Below are positions 1 to 9,193 of a stretch of 64,000 nucleotides of DNA, piece by piece. The stretch lies in contig NZ_CP018812.1 in assembly GCF_001922345.1 (NCBI RefSeq), positions 1,116,001 through 1,180,000 of the forward strand, written 5' to 3'. Each line of letters opens with the position of its first letter. The stretch's first letter is position 1. The notes under the pieces were generated by a model that saw only the letters and a program-made list of their open reading frames with translations, had not been told where the DNA came from and did no database searches. The translations under genes and the position numbers were made by a program. The stretch is from Paraburkholderia sp. SOS3 (GTDB lineage Bacteria > Pseudomonadota > Gammaproteobacteria > Burkholderiales > Burkholderiaceae).

Positions 1-44
1 TTGGCGCGGAAGTCCGCACGCATGCGCGCGATCAGGTGTTTCAT
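1..44 (-). CDS. 5' end of a gene cut by the window edge (EPS locus)
   Basis: On the minus strand an ATG at 44 opens a frame reading MKHLIARMRADFRA and then runs off the window. A strong ribosome-binding site (GGGAGG) sits about 6 bases before it. It begins 35 bp after the stop of the family 2 glycosyltransferase, so it is the next gene of the same exopolysaccharide operon. The short N-terminus resembles serine-acetyltransferase-type starts, but 14 residues are too few to assign a function. Confidence 0.55.
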   Translation of the reverse strand, partial: MKHLIARMRADFRA

Positions 45-78
45 GAGGCGCCTCCCGCCGGGCAATGCATGGCAGCGT

Positions 79-1035
79 TCATGCGGTGACCTCGACGGTC
101 TCGACATGCCGCATGCCGAGCAGCCGGCCGTACAGCGCCTTGCCGCCGCGAGCGCCGAGCAGGCCGATCGCGAGCCAGAACGCGGTGCGCTTCGAACCGC
201 GGTCGGCGATCAGCGCGCGCACGAAGAAGTCGACCGAGGCGAGATAGCTCGAGCCGAGCCGCGCCTTGCCGTTCGCGATCAGCGCATCGACCTGGACGCG
301 CCGCCGGAACGCCGCGAAGTCGGTGTGCGTGTTCATTTCGGCGCCCCACTTTTCTTCGATCGCGGCGAGGCCGGCCATGCGCCGCTGCAGGTTCACGCTC
401 GTGCGGTCGCCGCCGTGCTGGATGAAGGTCACGAGCGCGTCGTCGACGTAGCCGAAATTGCCGAACGAGAGGCAGCGCAGCCACATGTCGAAATCCTGGA
501 AGCTCGGCAGCGTTTCGTCGAACAGGCCCGCCTCGACGAGCACGGCCTTCCTGACCAGCACAAGGCTCGTCGAGGTCGGGCATTCGCCGCCGAGCGCCTG
601 CGTGCGCGTGAGCACCGGCGCGCTCGGGCGGCAGCGCCGCGCGTGATTGAACTCGACGTCGACGTCGATGTAGTGGCATAGCGCGGCGACGTACGGCGTG
701 CGCTCGAGCAGCGCGACCTGCTCGCGGATCTTGCCGGGCATCCAGAGGTCGTCGTCGTCGAGAAACGCGATGCACTCGCCGCGCGCGCGCAGGATGCCCG
801 TATTGCGCGCGCCGCACGCGCCTTTGGTGCGCGCATTGGCAATCACGATCACGTTCTCGCCGAGGCCGGCGAGCGCGTCGCGGACCGCCTGCTGCTCGGC
901 GGGCTCGGTGTTGTCGTCGACCACGATGACCTCGAGCGCCGGATAGTCCTGCGCGAGCACGGTTTCGACTGCGCGACGGACCATCTTCGCGCGGCGGTAG
1001 GTCGGGATGACCGCGGTGACCAGGGGCGTGTTCAT
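79..1035 (-). CDS. Glycosyltransferase family 2
   Basis: A 318-residue cytoplasmic GT-A fold glycosyltransferase, probably adding one sugar to a lipid-linked repeat unit. The start VTAVIPTYRR and the following VIVVDDNT are the classic GT2 nucleotide-binding strand and first acidic motif; CIAFLDDDDLW near residue 95 holds the DxD metal site. Length is usual for the family. GAGGAGC lies 7 bases before the ATG. It begins 17 bp after the flippase gene and shares its strand, so the two are very likely co-transcribed. Donor and acceptor sugars cannot be read from sequence. Confidence 0.9.
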   Translation of the reverse strand: MNTPLVTAVIPTYRRAKMVRRAVETVLAQDYPALEVIVVDDNTEPAEQQAVRDALAGLGENVIVIANARTKGACGARNTGILRARGECIAFLDDDDLWMPGKIREQVALLERTPYVAALCHYIDVDVEFNHARRCRPSAPVLTRTQALGGECPTSTSLVLVRKAVLVEAGLFDETLPSFQDFDMWLRCLSFGNFGYVDDALVTFIQHGGDRTSVNLQRRMAGLAAIEEKWGAEMNTHTDFAAFRRRVQVDALIANGKARLGSSYLASVDFFVRALIADRGSKRTAFWLAIGLLGARGGKALYGRLLGMRHVETVEVTA

Positions 1036-1052
1036 CGATAGCTCCTCACGGT

Positions 1053-2501
1053 TCAGGCGAAGCGCAGCACGCGGCGCAGCGCGAACATCTGTTCAGGGTT
1101 GAAACGGTTGACGTGCCAGAGGCCGTAGGCAGCGCCGACGAGGCCCGCCACGATCAGGCGCGCGAGCGCCGGCCAGTCGAGCGAGCCGATCGCGCGGCTC
1201 GCGAGCATCGCAAACAGACACACGCCGACGCCGAGCACGACTTGCCAGCGCAGCGCGCGATAGAGCGCGCTGAACGGCATCTCGAGCAGGCGCGCCGTCA
1301 CGCCGAGGTGAATCGGCGCGCTCGTCAGCGTGGCGACGAGATATCCGGCGGCGATGCCTTGCACACCCCAGTGCGCGCCGACGAGCCAGCAGGCGATATG
1401 CAGTACCGCGACGCAGAAGTTCAGGATCAGCAGCCAGTCCGTGCGGCCTTTGACCATGAATACGGCGGGCGCCGTGCTCAACACCGACTGCACGAACCCG
1501 ACCGGCGCGAGCCAGACGAGCAGCGTCGCGACGCCAGCCCATTTGGGGCCGAGCGCGACCGCGATAAACGGCTCGCGCAGCGCGACGAGGCCACCCATCA
1601 GCGGCGCCGTGATCAGCGCGACGAACGACACGCTTTGCAGATAGCTCTCGCGCTGCTTGTCGGGGTCGGTCTGATGCGCGCTCAACACCGGGTAGAGCGC
1701 CTTGGACGCGACGAAAGCGATGCTCTGCAGCGGATAGAGCATGATCTTGAACGCGAGCGAGTAGGGGCCGAGCGCGATCGCGCCGAGCACCTTGCCGACG
1801 ATCATCGAATCGGCATTGCGGTTCAGGTAGATCACGAGGTTCGACAGCGTGAGATTCGACGAGAAGCCGAAGATGTTGCGGACTTCCTTGCCGTCCCAGT
1901 GCAGCGTCGGGCGCCACGAGGAGGCGAGATACATCTGCGCCGACGACATGGTCGAAGTCACGAGCGCCTGTACGACGAGACTCGTGAGCCCGAGACCGAA
2001 ACGTGCCGAGACGATCGCGGCGCACATGCCGCTCGTGTACGAGAGCACGTCGGAGCGCGCGACCGTGCGGAACTGCGATGCGCGTTCGAGCAGCGCCTGG
2101 TGCGCGGCGCCGAAGGCCATGATCGGGAAGGTGAGGGCGAGCCAGCACAAGACGTGGCTCAGCGACTCCGAGTGGAACAGCCGCGCGATCGGCACTGAGA
2201 ACGCGACGATCGCGAGCGCGACCGCCGAGCCGGCGCTGATATTCACCCAGAACACCGAATTCGCGAGCGTCGGCGACATGTCGCGGCTGCGGATCAGCGC
2301 GGGACCCGTGCCCATGTCGCGCAAGAGTCCCGCGAAGTTGGTCACGACCGTGGCGAGCGCCATCACGCCGAAGTCGGTGGGGCTCAGCAGATGCGAGAGG
2401 ATCGACAGGCCGACGAGCTGGACCACGCTCTTGGCGATCTGTGCGCTGGCGAGCCAGCGCGCATTGCGTCCGACCGATGGCAAAGGTTGGGGAGTGGACA
2501 T
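1053..2501 (-). CDS. Polysaccharide flippase (Wzx/MOP superfamily)
   Basis: A polytopic membrane protein of about 482 residues with some 12-14 hydrophobic segments. The N-terminal stretch (…LSPTDFGVMALATVV…) matches the WzxC/AmsL-like lipopolysaccharide-biosynthesis flippases that move undecaprenyl-linked repeat units across the inner membrane. I chose the ATG at 2501 (MSTPQPL), 8 bp after the acyltransferase stop; an in-frame ATG at 2519 would add six residues and overlap that gene. The ribosome site is weak, so translation may be coupled. It lies between acyltransferase and glycosyltransferase genes, as expected in a Wzx/Wzy-type locus. No Wzy polymerase is seen in this window. Confidence 0.88.
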   Translation of the reverse strand: MSTPQPLPSVGRNARWLASAQIAKSVVQLVGLSILSHLLSPTDFGVMALATVVTNFAGLLRDMGTGPALIRSRDMSPTLANSVFWVNISAGSAVALAIVAFSVPIARLFHSESLSHVLCWLALTFPIMAFGAAHQALLERASQFRTVARSDVLSYTSGMCAAIVSARFGLGLTSLVVQALVTSTMSSAQMYLASSWRPTLHWDGKEVRNIFGFSSNLTLSNLVIYLNRNADSMIVGKVLGAIALGPYSLAFKIMLYPLQSIAFVASKALYPVLSAHQTDPDKQRESYLQSVSFVALITAPLMGGLVALREPFIAVALGPKWAGVATLLVWLAPVGFVQSVLSTAPAVFMVKGRTDWLLILNFCVAVLHIACWLVGAHWGVQGIAAGYLVATLTSAPIHLGVTARLLEMPFSALYRALRWQVVLGVGVCLFAMLASRAIGSLDWPALARLIVAGLVGAAYGLWHVNRFNPEQMFALRRVLRFA

Positions 2502-2508
2502 AGTCGCA

Positions 2509-4479
2509 TCAGCTCGCATCGAAGAGTGGGCGGAACAGCGGGCTCAGCCGCCGGCTGCCGCGCTCGCTGAGGTGGTCGCTATCGATATAAAGCGGGATCA
2601 GCGCCTGCGAGCCGTAGCAGCGGGCATCGCGGCACAGCAAGGGCAGCGGATCGAGCGTCTTGACGCCGCAGCTCGCCGCGGCGTCGTCGATCGCCGCGCG
2701 CGCGACGGCGTTGCGCTTGAAATAAGCGGCCTCGGAGATCGACACATCGACCGTATGCCTGCCGAGGATCAACGATTTCGCGAGCGTGTTCGGCACATCC
2801 TCGTTCATCTCGGGAATCGGCATCAGCACATACACGGGCCGGCTCTGCGCAAGCGTGCAGAGATCCCGCGTCAGGAAGCTCGCGAAGCGCGTGCGGCGTT
2901 CGGCCGGATCGGCGAGCGGTCGTTCGCCGTTGTAGCCGATCAGCATGGTCGGGTCGTCGACCGTGTTCTTGCCGTCGACATACATCGAGAACCGCGCGAC
3001 GACGATGACCGGCACGCTCGGCGGGTACTGTTTGAGATCTTCGGCAACGTGCTTCGCGAATTTGCGGCACGGCTCCTCGGTGTACTTGCCGAATCGGCTC
3101 GCGCCGACGAATGGCGGGCAGCCGGACGTGCCGTAGAACATCACGCTGTCGTGAGATTCGGCGGCCGCCGCGACGACGCCGGGAATGACCGCGTTGCCGT
3201 GACTGTCGCCCCAGACGATTGCGCCGATCTTCGGCGAGTCCCCGTATTGGCAGCCGATTTCGCGCGAGCCGTCGAGCATGCGCTGCACGCTCCTGTTCAG
3301 GCACTCGACGCGGCGCGGATCGAAATCGGTGCTCTCCGCGGAAGCGAGCCGCGCCGCGCTCGGCAGTCGCGCGGCCGCGCCGTTCGAGAAGGTGACCGCC
3401 GTGCAGGCGAGCACGACCGCGACCGGCACGCTCGCGAGCGTGGCGAGCCCGCGCAGGCCGAAGCGTTCGCGCAGGCCCGCGGCGCGGCGTTCGACGAGCT
3501 CGTACGAGAGGAAGCCGAGCAGCACCGAGAGCGCAAGCCCGCTCGCGATAACCGCCGGATCGTGATCCGGCAAATCGAAGTAGCGGATCAGCACGGTCAG
3601 CGGCCAGTGCCACAGATAGATCGAATACGACCAGCGTCCGAGCAGTTGCAGCGGCTTGAAGGTCGAGAACGCGCTGTCGTTCGCGCACGCGAGGATGACG
3701 AGCGCCGCGCCGAGCGCCGGCACGAGCGTCATGACGCCGGGCCAGTCGTAGGCCTCGGTGAAGAACATGCCCGCGCAGACGATCGCGGCGAGACCGATCG
3801 CCTGGAGTATCGAGGCGGCGCGCGCGTCGAACGCGAAGCGCCCGGCGTTGAGCATCACGAGACCGCCGGCCACCATCTCCCAGGCGCGCGTCGGCAGCAG
3901 GAAGAAGTTGGCCTCGGGTGCGCTGCGCGCGATCACCGGGTCGAGCGCGAACGAGATAAGCCCGATCAGCACCAGCAGCACCTGGAACGCGCCGCGCTTG
4001 TTGCCGAACACGCGCGCGCCGAGCATCAGGATGATCGGATACACCATGTAGAACTGCCATTCGACCGCGAGCGACCACGTATGCAGCATCCACTTGGACT
4101 GCGAGGACGCGTCGAAATAGCCGGCTTCGCGCCAGAACACGAAGTTCGAGATGAAAGTCAGCGACGCGCCCGCATGCTCGGCGAGCAGCTTGTACGCGCG
4201 CTGGTCGAGATAGAACCAGCCGAACACCATCAGCACCGCGGCGAGCACCGCGAGCGCGGGCACGATCCGCGTAAAGCGCGCAACGTAGAAGTCCCACAGG
4301 CTGAAACGCGTCTTCTCGAGCCGGCCGACGACGATCGACGTCATCAGATAGCCCGAGATCACGAAGAACACATCGACGCCGATAAAGCCGCCGTTGAAGC
4401 CCGGAGTCTGGAAGTGGAACAGCGCGACGAGCGCGACCGCCACTCCTCTTAGGGCATTGATGTCTTGTCTGAAGCGCAT
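2509..4479 (-). CDS. OafA/YrhL-type O-acyltransferase with C-terminal SGNH domain
   Basis: About 656 residues. The N-terminal half is an Acyltransferase-3 membrane domain of about ten helices: it starts with RFRQDINALRGVAVALVALFHF (the R-to-H catalytic pattern) and carries the family motif WSLAVEWQFY. The C-terminal third is a periplasmic SGNH-hydrolase-like domain with VWGDSHGN (block I) and SDHLSERG (Asp-x-x-His block). Such fusions O-acetylate surface polysaccharides, moving acetyl groups across the inner membrane. The start is the ATG at 4479; an open frame continues upstream to 4665 but overlaps the preceding gene and lacks family similarity. It probably decorates the polymer made by this locus. 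Confidence 0.9.
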   Translation of the reverse strand: MRFRQDINALRGVAVALVALFHFQTPGFNGGFIGVDVFFVISGYLMTSIVVGRLEKTRFSLWDFYVARFTRIVPALAVLAAVLMVFGWFYLDQRAYKLLAEHAGASLTFISNFVFWREAGYFDASSQSKWMLHTWSLAVEWQFYMVYPIILMLGARVFGNKRGAFQVLLVLIGLISFALDPVIARSAPEANFFLLPTRAWEMVAGGLVMLNAGRFAFDARAASILQAIGLAAIVCAGMFFTEAYDWPGVMTLVPALGAALVILACANDSAFSTFKPLQLLGRWSYSIYLWHWPLTVLIRYFDLPDHDPAVIASGLALSVLLGFLSYELVERRAAGLRERFGLRGLATLASVPVAVVLACTAVTFSNGAAARLPSAARLASAESTDFDPRRVECLNRSVQRMLDGSREIGCQYGDSPKIGAIVWGDSHGNAVIPGVVAAAAESHDSVMFYGTSGCPPFVGASRFGKYTEEPCRKFAKHVAEDLKQYPPSVPVIVVARFSMYVDGKNTVDDPTMLIGYNGERPLADPAERRTRFASFLTRDLCTLAQSRPVYVLMPIPEMNEDVPNTLAKSLILGRHTVDVSISEAAYFKRNAVARAAIDDAAASCGVKTLDPLPLLCRDARCYGSQALIPLYIDSDHLSERGSRRLSPLFRPLFDAS

Positions 4480-4618
4480 GATGCTGCGTGTTCCGAGTGA
4501 AAGACCTTGAGGGATCCTTGCCGGCAATGCGTGATGCCGTTGCCTGCTGCGGCCGGTCGTGCTGCGTATCCTGTGCTGCTGCGAACCTGGTTGACTAACC
4601 AGCCTCGCTGACTGCTGG

Positions 4619-6763
4619 TTACCTGCTGGCCGCCGTCGCGGGCCGCTTGCCGGCGCCCTCGGCATCGAGCGGGCGGAACGGCGACAACTGGAATCCCTCG
4701 TGCAGCGCCGGCGAAGACGGCGCGATCTGCAGATCGGCGAACGTGCTGCGTTGTCCGTCGGGCATCGCCTTCACGAAATTCACATCGCCTGCGCCGAACA
4801 CCGGTCCGACGTCGATATACGGTGTCGCGCGCAGGTCGATCGAGGCCGCCTTGCCGCCGATCACCGCATTGCGGCGCAGGACATTGCCCTTCGGCGCGCC
4901 CGGCGCGTTCTCGAGCAGTGTCGCAAGGCTCGGGTAGCGGGTCGAGTAGGGCGGCTGGTTGTAGCGGACCAGCGCGAGCTGCTGCCTGAGCTGGCCGTTC
5001 GGATCGTTGGCGAGGCCCTTCTGCCACGAGAGTCCGCGCGAATCGATATGGATCGCCGGCGTGCAGTTCACGAACAGGTTGTCCTCGACCAGGTTGTCGC
5101 GCCCGCCGCCGATGAAGATCGCCTGATTGACCTTCGAGAACACATTGCGGCGGATTGTCGTGCCGCCGCCCTGGTCGTCGAGATAGATGCCCATCGTCGC
5201 CTGCGGTTGCGCGGCGCTGCCGATGTCGTGCAGGAAGTTGCCTTCGATCAGCGTGCCGCGCGCGGTCCAGTCGCGGCCCGTGTAGATCGCGCCCGTGTCG
5301 TCGGATTCCTGTGCGACGTGGTCGATCTCGTTGCCGCTGATCACATGGTCGTTGCCGCCGAAAATGATGGCGGCGTGCGGACCGTTGTAGATATGGTTGC
5401 GCTCGATCCGGTCGCCGACGCCCGTCATGCTGATCGCGGGCCGGTACGCGCGCGAACGCAGCGCGTAATCGTGGATCACGCTGTCTTCGATCGTGACGTT
5501 GCCGGCCGCGAGGGTCTGGCGGTTGCCCGCGAATACCACGAAGCCGCCTTCGCCCGTGTTCGACACGTCCATGAAGCGGTAATGGCTGTTGCTCGCGGTC
5601 GACCAGACCGCGACGCTGCCCGCGTTGCGCACCTTGGCGTGATCGATCTCGATGTTCTGGCCGCCGACGATCTCGATTGCGTTGCCGCGCGTGTACTCGA
5701 AGCCGAGATCGTGGATCGTCAGATTTCCCGCGGCGCTCGCGACGAGCAGCTGATTGGTGACGGACGCTTCGACGTCGCCGTCGGAGAGCGGCGCCGGCGG
5801 CCAGAAGTAGACCGTCATCGACGCGCGGTCGAGATACCATTCGCCGGGCCGGTCGAGTTGCGACAGCGCGTTCTCGAACACCATGCGCTGGCCCGCTTTC
5901 ATGCCGAGCATGGGCGCCGGCCCGGCGAGCGTGACGATCCCCGAGGACGGGTCGACCGATTCGACGGGCAGCGTCGTATCGGCCCAGTTACGCGCCCAGT
6001 AACCCATCGCGCGCAACTCGGGTTCGGCCTTCAGCGCGTCGAGCGGCGCGCCCGCGACCGTGAAGCTCGTGCCCTTCTCGCCGCCCGGCAGCGACGCAAT
6101 CGTCGCAAAACCGTGGCTCGGCCAGCGCGCGAGCGTCTGCGGTTCGCCGCGATAGAACAGTTCGAGCGGCGCGGGCGTGACGCGAATTCCAAAGCCCTGG
6201 CGCTCGAAGGTGCCCGCATCGTCGATGCCGCTATCGGCGAGCTTCGCGACGAGCACATGACTGCGCGCGGCAGCCGGCAGACGAGCCGCCGCCGTGTCGT
6301 TTGCGTCCGGCGCACGAAAACCGCGCACGATCTTCGCACCTGACAAGATAGTGCGGTCCGCGCCCGCGCCCGACAGACTGACCGGCGTACCGCGCCAGCT
6401 CGGGTCGAACCGTATCTGCAGCGGTTGCGCGAGCCGGTAGGTGCCCGGGCCGAGCACGATGTCGAGACGATCGGCCTTGCCGCCCGCGAAGCGCGACTTG
6501 CTTGCGGCGAGCACGGCCACCGCCGCGCGCAGCCCGAGCTCGCCGCTTGCCCGGGTGGGCGCGGTGGCGGCGCTCGCCTGTTCATCGGCCGGCGTATCGG
6601 TGGCGGCGGCGCTCACGTGAAGCGTCAGCGCGCTCGCGACGGCCGGCAGCAGGCACACGCCGAGCCCGAACCAGCGGGCGGCGCGCTGAGCCGGACCTGC
6701 GCTGTGCGATGAGGCGCGCCATGTGCTGCTCAACGAGGCGCGCAATGAAGTACGAAGAGTCAT
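4619..6763 (-). CDS. Secreted right-handed parallel beta-helix protein (EPS lyase/epimerase-like)
   Basis: 714 residues with an N-terminal export signal (hydrophobic stretch about residues 32-45, ending AVASA). From about residue 330 it shows repeated rungs of the form xxNxIxxNxfxx (GNLTIHDLGFEY, IEIDHAKVRN, DNLVEDNLFVN), typical of pectate-lyase-like beta-helices. The family includes polysaccharide lyases, C5-epimerases and glycosidases in the periplasm or outside the cell; which one cannot be told here. The gene starts 3 bp after the Wzc-like gene and is followed by 139 bp before the acyltransferase. An enzyme of this fold in an EPS operon usually trims or releases the polymer. Confidence 0.85.
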   Translation of the reverse strand: MTLRTSLRASLSSTWRASSHSAGPAQRAARWFGLGVCLLPAVASALTLHVSAAATDTPADEQASAATAPTRASGELGLRAAVAVLAASKSRFAGGKADRLDIVLGPGTYRLAQPLQIRFDPSWRGTPVSLSGAGADRTILSGAKIVRGFRAPDANDTAAARLPAAARSHVLVAKLADSGIDDAGTFERQGFGIRVTPAPLELFYRGEPQTLARWPSHGFATIASLPGGEKGTSFTVAGAPLDALKAEPELRAMGYWARNWADTTLPVESVDPSSGIVTLAGPAPMLGMKAGQRMVFENALSQLDRPGEWYLDRASMTVYFWPPAPLSDGDVEASVTNQLLVASAAGNLTIHDLGFEYTRGNAIEIVGGQNIEIDHAKVRNAGSVAVWSTASNSHYRFMDVSNTGEGGFVVFAGNRQTLAAGNVTIEDSVIHDYALRSRAYRPAISMTGVGDRIERNHIYNGPHAAIIFGGNDHVISGNEIDHVAQESDDTGAIYTGRDWTARGTLIEGNFLHDIGSAAQPQATMGIYLDDQGGGTTIRRNVFSKVNQAIFIGGGRDNLVEDNLFVNCTPAIHIDSRGLSWQKGLANDPNGQLRQQLALVRYNQPPYSTRYPSLATLLENAPGAPKGNVLRRNAVIGGKAASIDLRATPYIDVGPVFGAGDVNFVKAMPDGQRSTFADLQIAPSSPALHEGFQLSPFRPLDAEGAGKRPATAASR

Positions 6764-6766
6764 TGA

Positions 6767-9067
6767 TCAGGCCTTCGCGTGGGCACGCGGCGCGCCCGGA
6801 TAGGCGTAGGTGCCGTAACCGTAGGTCTTGTCGCCAGGCCGCGGCTTCACGTCGTTGAGCACGAGCCCGTCGAGCATCACGCCCACGTGCGCGAGGCGTT
6901 TGGCCGATTCCTTGATCTGCGCGACGGTCGTCGAACCCTGGCGCACCACGAGGAACGCGGAGCCCGCGAGCTGGCCGAGCGAACCGACGTCGGCGACCGC
7001 AAGCACCGGCGGCGTGTCGATCAGCACGACGTCGTACTGCTTCGCGATTTCCGCGACGAAGTTCGTGAAGCGCCTGCTCATCAGCAGTTCGGACGGATTG
7101 CTCGGCGCGACACCGCGTGCGAGCACATCGAGGCGCGGCAGCAACGCGCGGTGAACGACCTCTTCGAATGGCTTTTCGAGCGCGATCAGTTCCGCGAGCC
7201 CCGGGCCTTCGCGCTGGCCGAAATGGCGGTGCAGGTCGCCGTCGCGCATGTCGGCGTCGATCAGCAGGACGCGCTGCTGCGAGTTCGCGAGCACGGCCGC
7301 GAGATTGGCCGAGGTGAACGACTTGCCGACGCCAGGCGTCGGCCCTGACAGCAGCACGACGTTGTTGCTCGCTTCGAGCAGCAGAAACTGGAGCGCGGTG
7401 CGGAAGCTGCGCAGCGCCTCGATCGGCAGGCTGTCGCTGTCGGTGTGCGCGAGCAGCGTGATGCGGCCCGCTTGTGCCGGCGACCACATGCGTCCGTACG
7501 TACGCGTGTCGCGCGCCTGCTGCAGTTTGCTGTGCGGGATGCTCGCATAGACGGGCAGGCCGGTATCGCGTTCGATATCGCGCGCATGCATGACGGCCTG
7601 CGACAGTTGCCGGCGGAACCATGCGATCAGGCAGCCGCCGAACAGGCCCACCGCCGCGCCGAGCACCACCACGAGCTTGCGGTTCGGCTTGACGGGAATC
7701 TCCGACACGACCGCGGTATCGACGAGCCGCGCGTTGCCGGTCTTGCCCGCGCGCGCGATTCGCAACTGTTCGGCGCTGTTGAGCAGGCCCGTATAGAGAT
7801 CGGTGTTGACCTGCACGTCGCGCTGCAGCCGCAGCTCGTTCTGTTCGAGCTGGGGCAGCTGGCGCGTTTTCGAATCGATCTGCGCGAGCCGCTGCCTGAG
7901 CACGGCCTCCTGATTCGTAATCGCGATCACGGCGGGGTGATCGTCGGTGAAGCGTGCGATCAGTTCGTTGCGCTTCTGTTCGAGATCGGCGAGCTTGTTC
8001 TGCGCGTCGACGGTCTGCTGAAGCACCGCCGCGCCTTCCTGCGTGAGGTCGATCGTCTGGTTGGCGGCGCGGAACCGGTTGTATGCGCTCTCCGATTCCT
8101 CGAGCTGATGCTTGAGTTGCGGCAACTGCTGGTTGAGGAACGCCAGCGACTTCTCGGCTTCGGCGGACTTGCGCTCGATGTTCTGGGCGATGTACTGCCG
8201 GCCGATCTCGGTGAGCACCGCGCTCGTCTGATGCGCGTCGCGGCCTTGCAGGCTCGCCTGGATCACATCCGAATCCTTGGAGGTCTGCGCGATGCGCATC
8301 GCCCGTTGCAGCGCCTCGACGGCCGTCACCTCGGAGACGCGCTTGAGCCAGAAGGTGCCGCCTGGCTGTGCATGGAGACTCGTGACGTCGGCCGTGAGCG
8401 GACCGTCCGCGGTCTGTGCCGTGAGCGGCTCGCCGACGTGGCCGCTCACGCGGATGCCGGCCTTGTCGTTCACGATCGTGTACTGGCCGTTCGGACCCGC
8501 GATCAGCTTGAACGGTTTGCCATACAGCGCCCGCGGCGGATCGAAGGTCGCGACCTGCGCCTGCTCCTGCGCCCATACGTAACCGCCATAGCCGAAGAAG
8601 CCCGGCGTCGACAGGCCCTTCTGCATGGTCGACCACCAGCGGCCGAATATCGGGAAGCGTTGCGGCTCGACGTCGATCGTGAGGCCCTGGCTGCGCACCG
8701 CGGGCGTGAGCACGAGCCGCGACTGCAGGATTTCCATCTCGTCCGAGGCCTCGGACTTGATGTCGAACATCTGCGACACGCTCGACAGCGTGTCGGTCGG
8801 CGAATTCGGATTGTCCTCGACCTGGATCAGGATGTCCGACTGGTAGATCGGCGCGGCGAGCACCGCATAGCCGATTGCGATGGCGGTCGTGACGGCGGTG
8901 ATGCCCGTGATCATCCAGCGGTTGTCATAGAGCGTATCGATGAACGCGCTCGCATCGACGATGCTGCCCGCCGGCTCGGCGGCGGGCGCCGGATGGAGGG
9001 TGGCGACTTTCAGGCCGCGCCTGTCGTTACCGGGCTGCTTGTAAGACGGGTTAGTCGGTCGATCCAC
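6767..9067 (-). CDS. Polysaccharide co-polymerase / tyrosine autokinase (Wzc-like)
   Basis: 766 residues. A Wzz chain-length domain comes first, with a membrane segment near residues 52-75 followed by APIYQSDILIQVED. A periplasmic coiled coil lies around 270-430, a second membrane segment near 460-480, then a cytoplasmic BY-kinase domain. The kinase has Walker A GPTPGVGKS (K582), Walker A' LLIDADMRDGD and Walker B VLIDTPPV. The C-terminus carries the autophosphorylated tyrosine cluster TYGYGTYAYPG (Y749, Y751, Y754, Y756). It pairs with the Wza-like exporter to control polymer assembly and export. No Wzb-type phosphatase gene lies beside it in this window. Confidence 0.95.
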   Translation of the reverse strand: MDRPTNPSYKQPGNDRRGLKVATLHPAPAAEPAGSIVDASAFIDTLYDNRWMITGITAVTTAIAIGYAVLAAPIYQSDILIQVEDNPNSPTDTLSSVSQMFDIKSEASDEMEILQSRLVLTPAVRSQGLTIDVEPQRFPIFGRWWSTMQKGLSTPGFFGYGGYVWAQEQAQVATFDPPRALYGKPFKLIAGPNGQYTIVNDKAGIRVSGHVGEPLTAQTADGPLTADVTSLHAQPGGTFWLKRVSEVTAVEALQRAMRIAQTSKDSDVIQASLQGRDAHQTSAVLTEIGRQYIAQNIERKSAEAEKSLAFLNQQLPQLKHQLEESESAYNRFRAANQTIDLTQEGAAVLQQTVDAQNKLADLEQKRNELIARFTDDHPAVIAITNQEAVLRQRLAQIDSKTRQLPQLEQNELRLQRDVQVNTDLYTGLLNSAEQLRIARAGKTGNARLVDTAVVSEIPVKPNRKLVVVLGAAVGLFGGCLIAWFRRQLSQAVMHARDIERDTGLPVYASIPHSKLQQARDTRTYGRMWSPAQAGRITLLAHTDSDSLPIEALRSFRTALQFLLLEASNNVVLLSGPTPGVGKSFTSANLAAVLANSQQRVLLIDADMRDGDLHRHFGQREGPGLAELIALEKPFEEVVHRALLPRLDVLARGVAPSNPSELLMSRRFTNFVAEIAKQYDVVLIDTPPVLAVADVGSLGQLAGSAFLVVRQGSTTVAQIKESAKRLAHVGVMLDGLVLNDVKPRPGDKTYGYGTYAYPGAPRAHAKA

Positions 9068-9193
9068 GGTACGGCTCCTGCTTCAATGAGTTGCAACGTC
9101 TGTGGCGCAGCGCGGAATCGCCGCTGGGCCGGTTTCGCCGGGGATGAGGGCGAGGATCGCGTTGCGCGCCTCGGCTCGTCCGCGGGCGGTCGA

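Noticed and set aside
1849..4452. Open frame of 867 codons on the plus strand opposite flippase and acyltransferase genes
   Set aside because: Antisense shadow in high-GC DNA; composition is unlike any protein family, while the opposite strand carries intact motifs.
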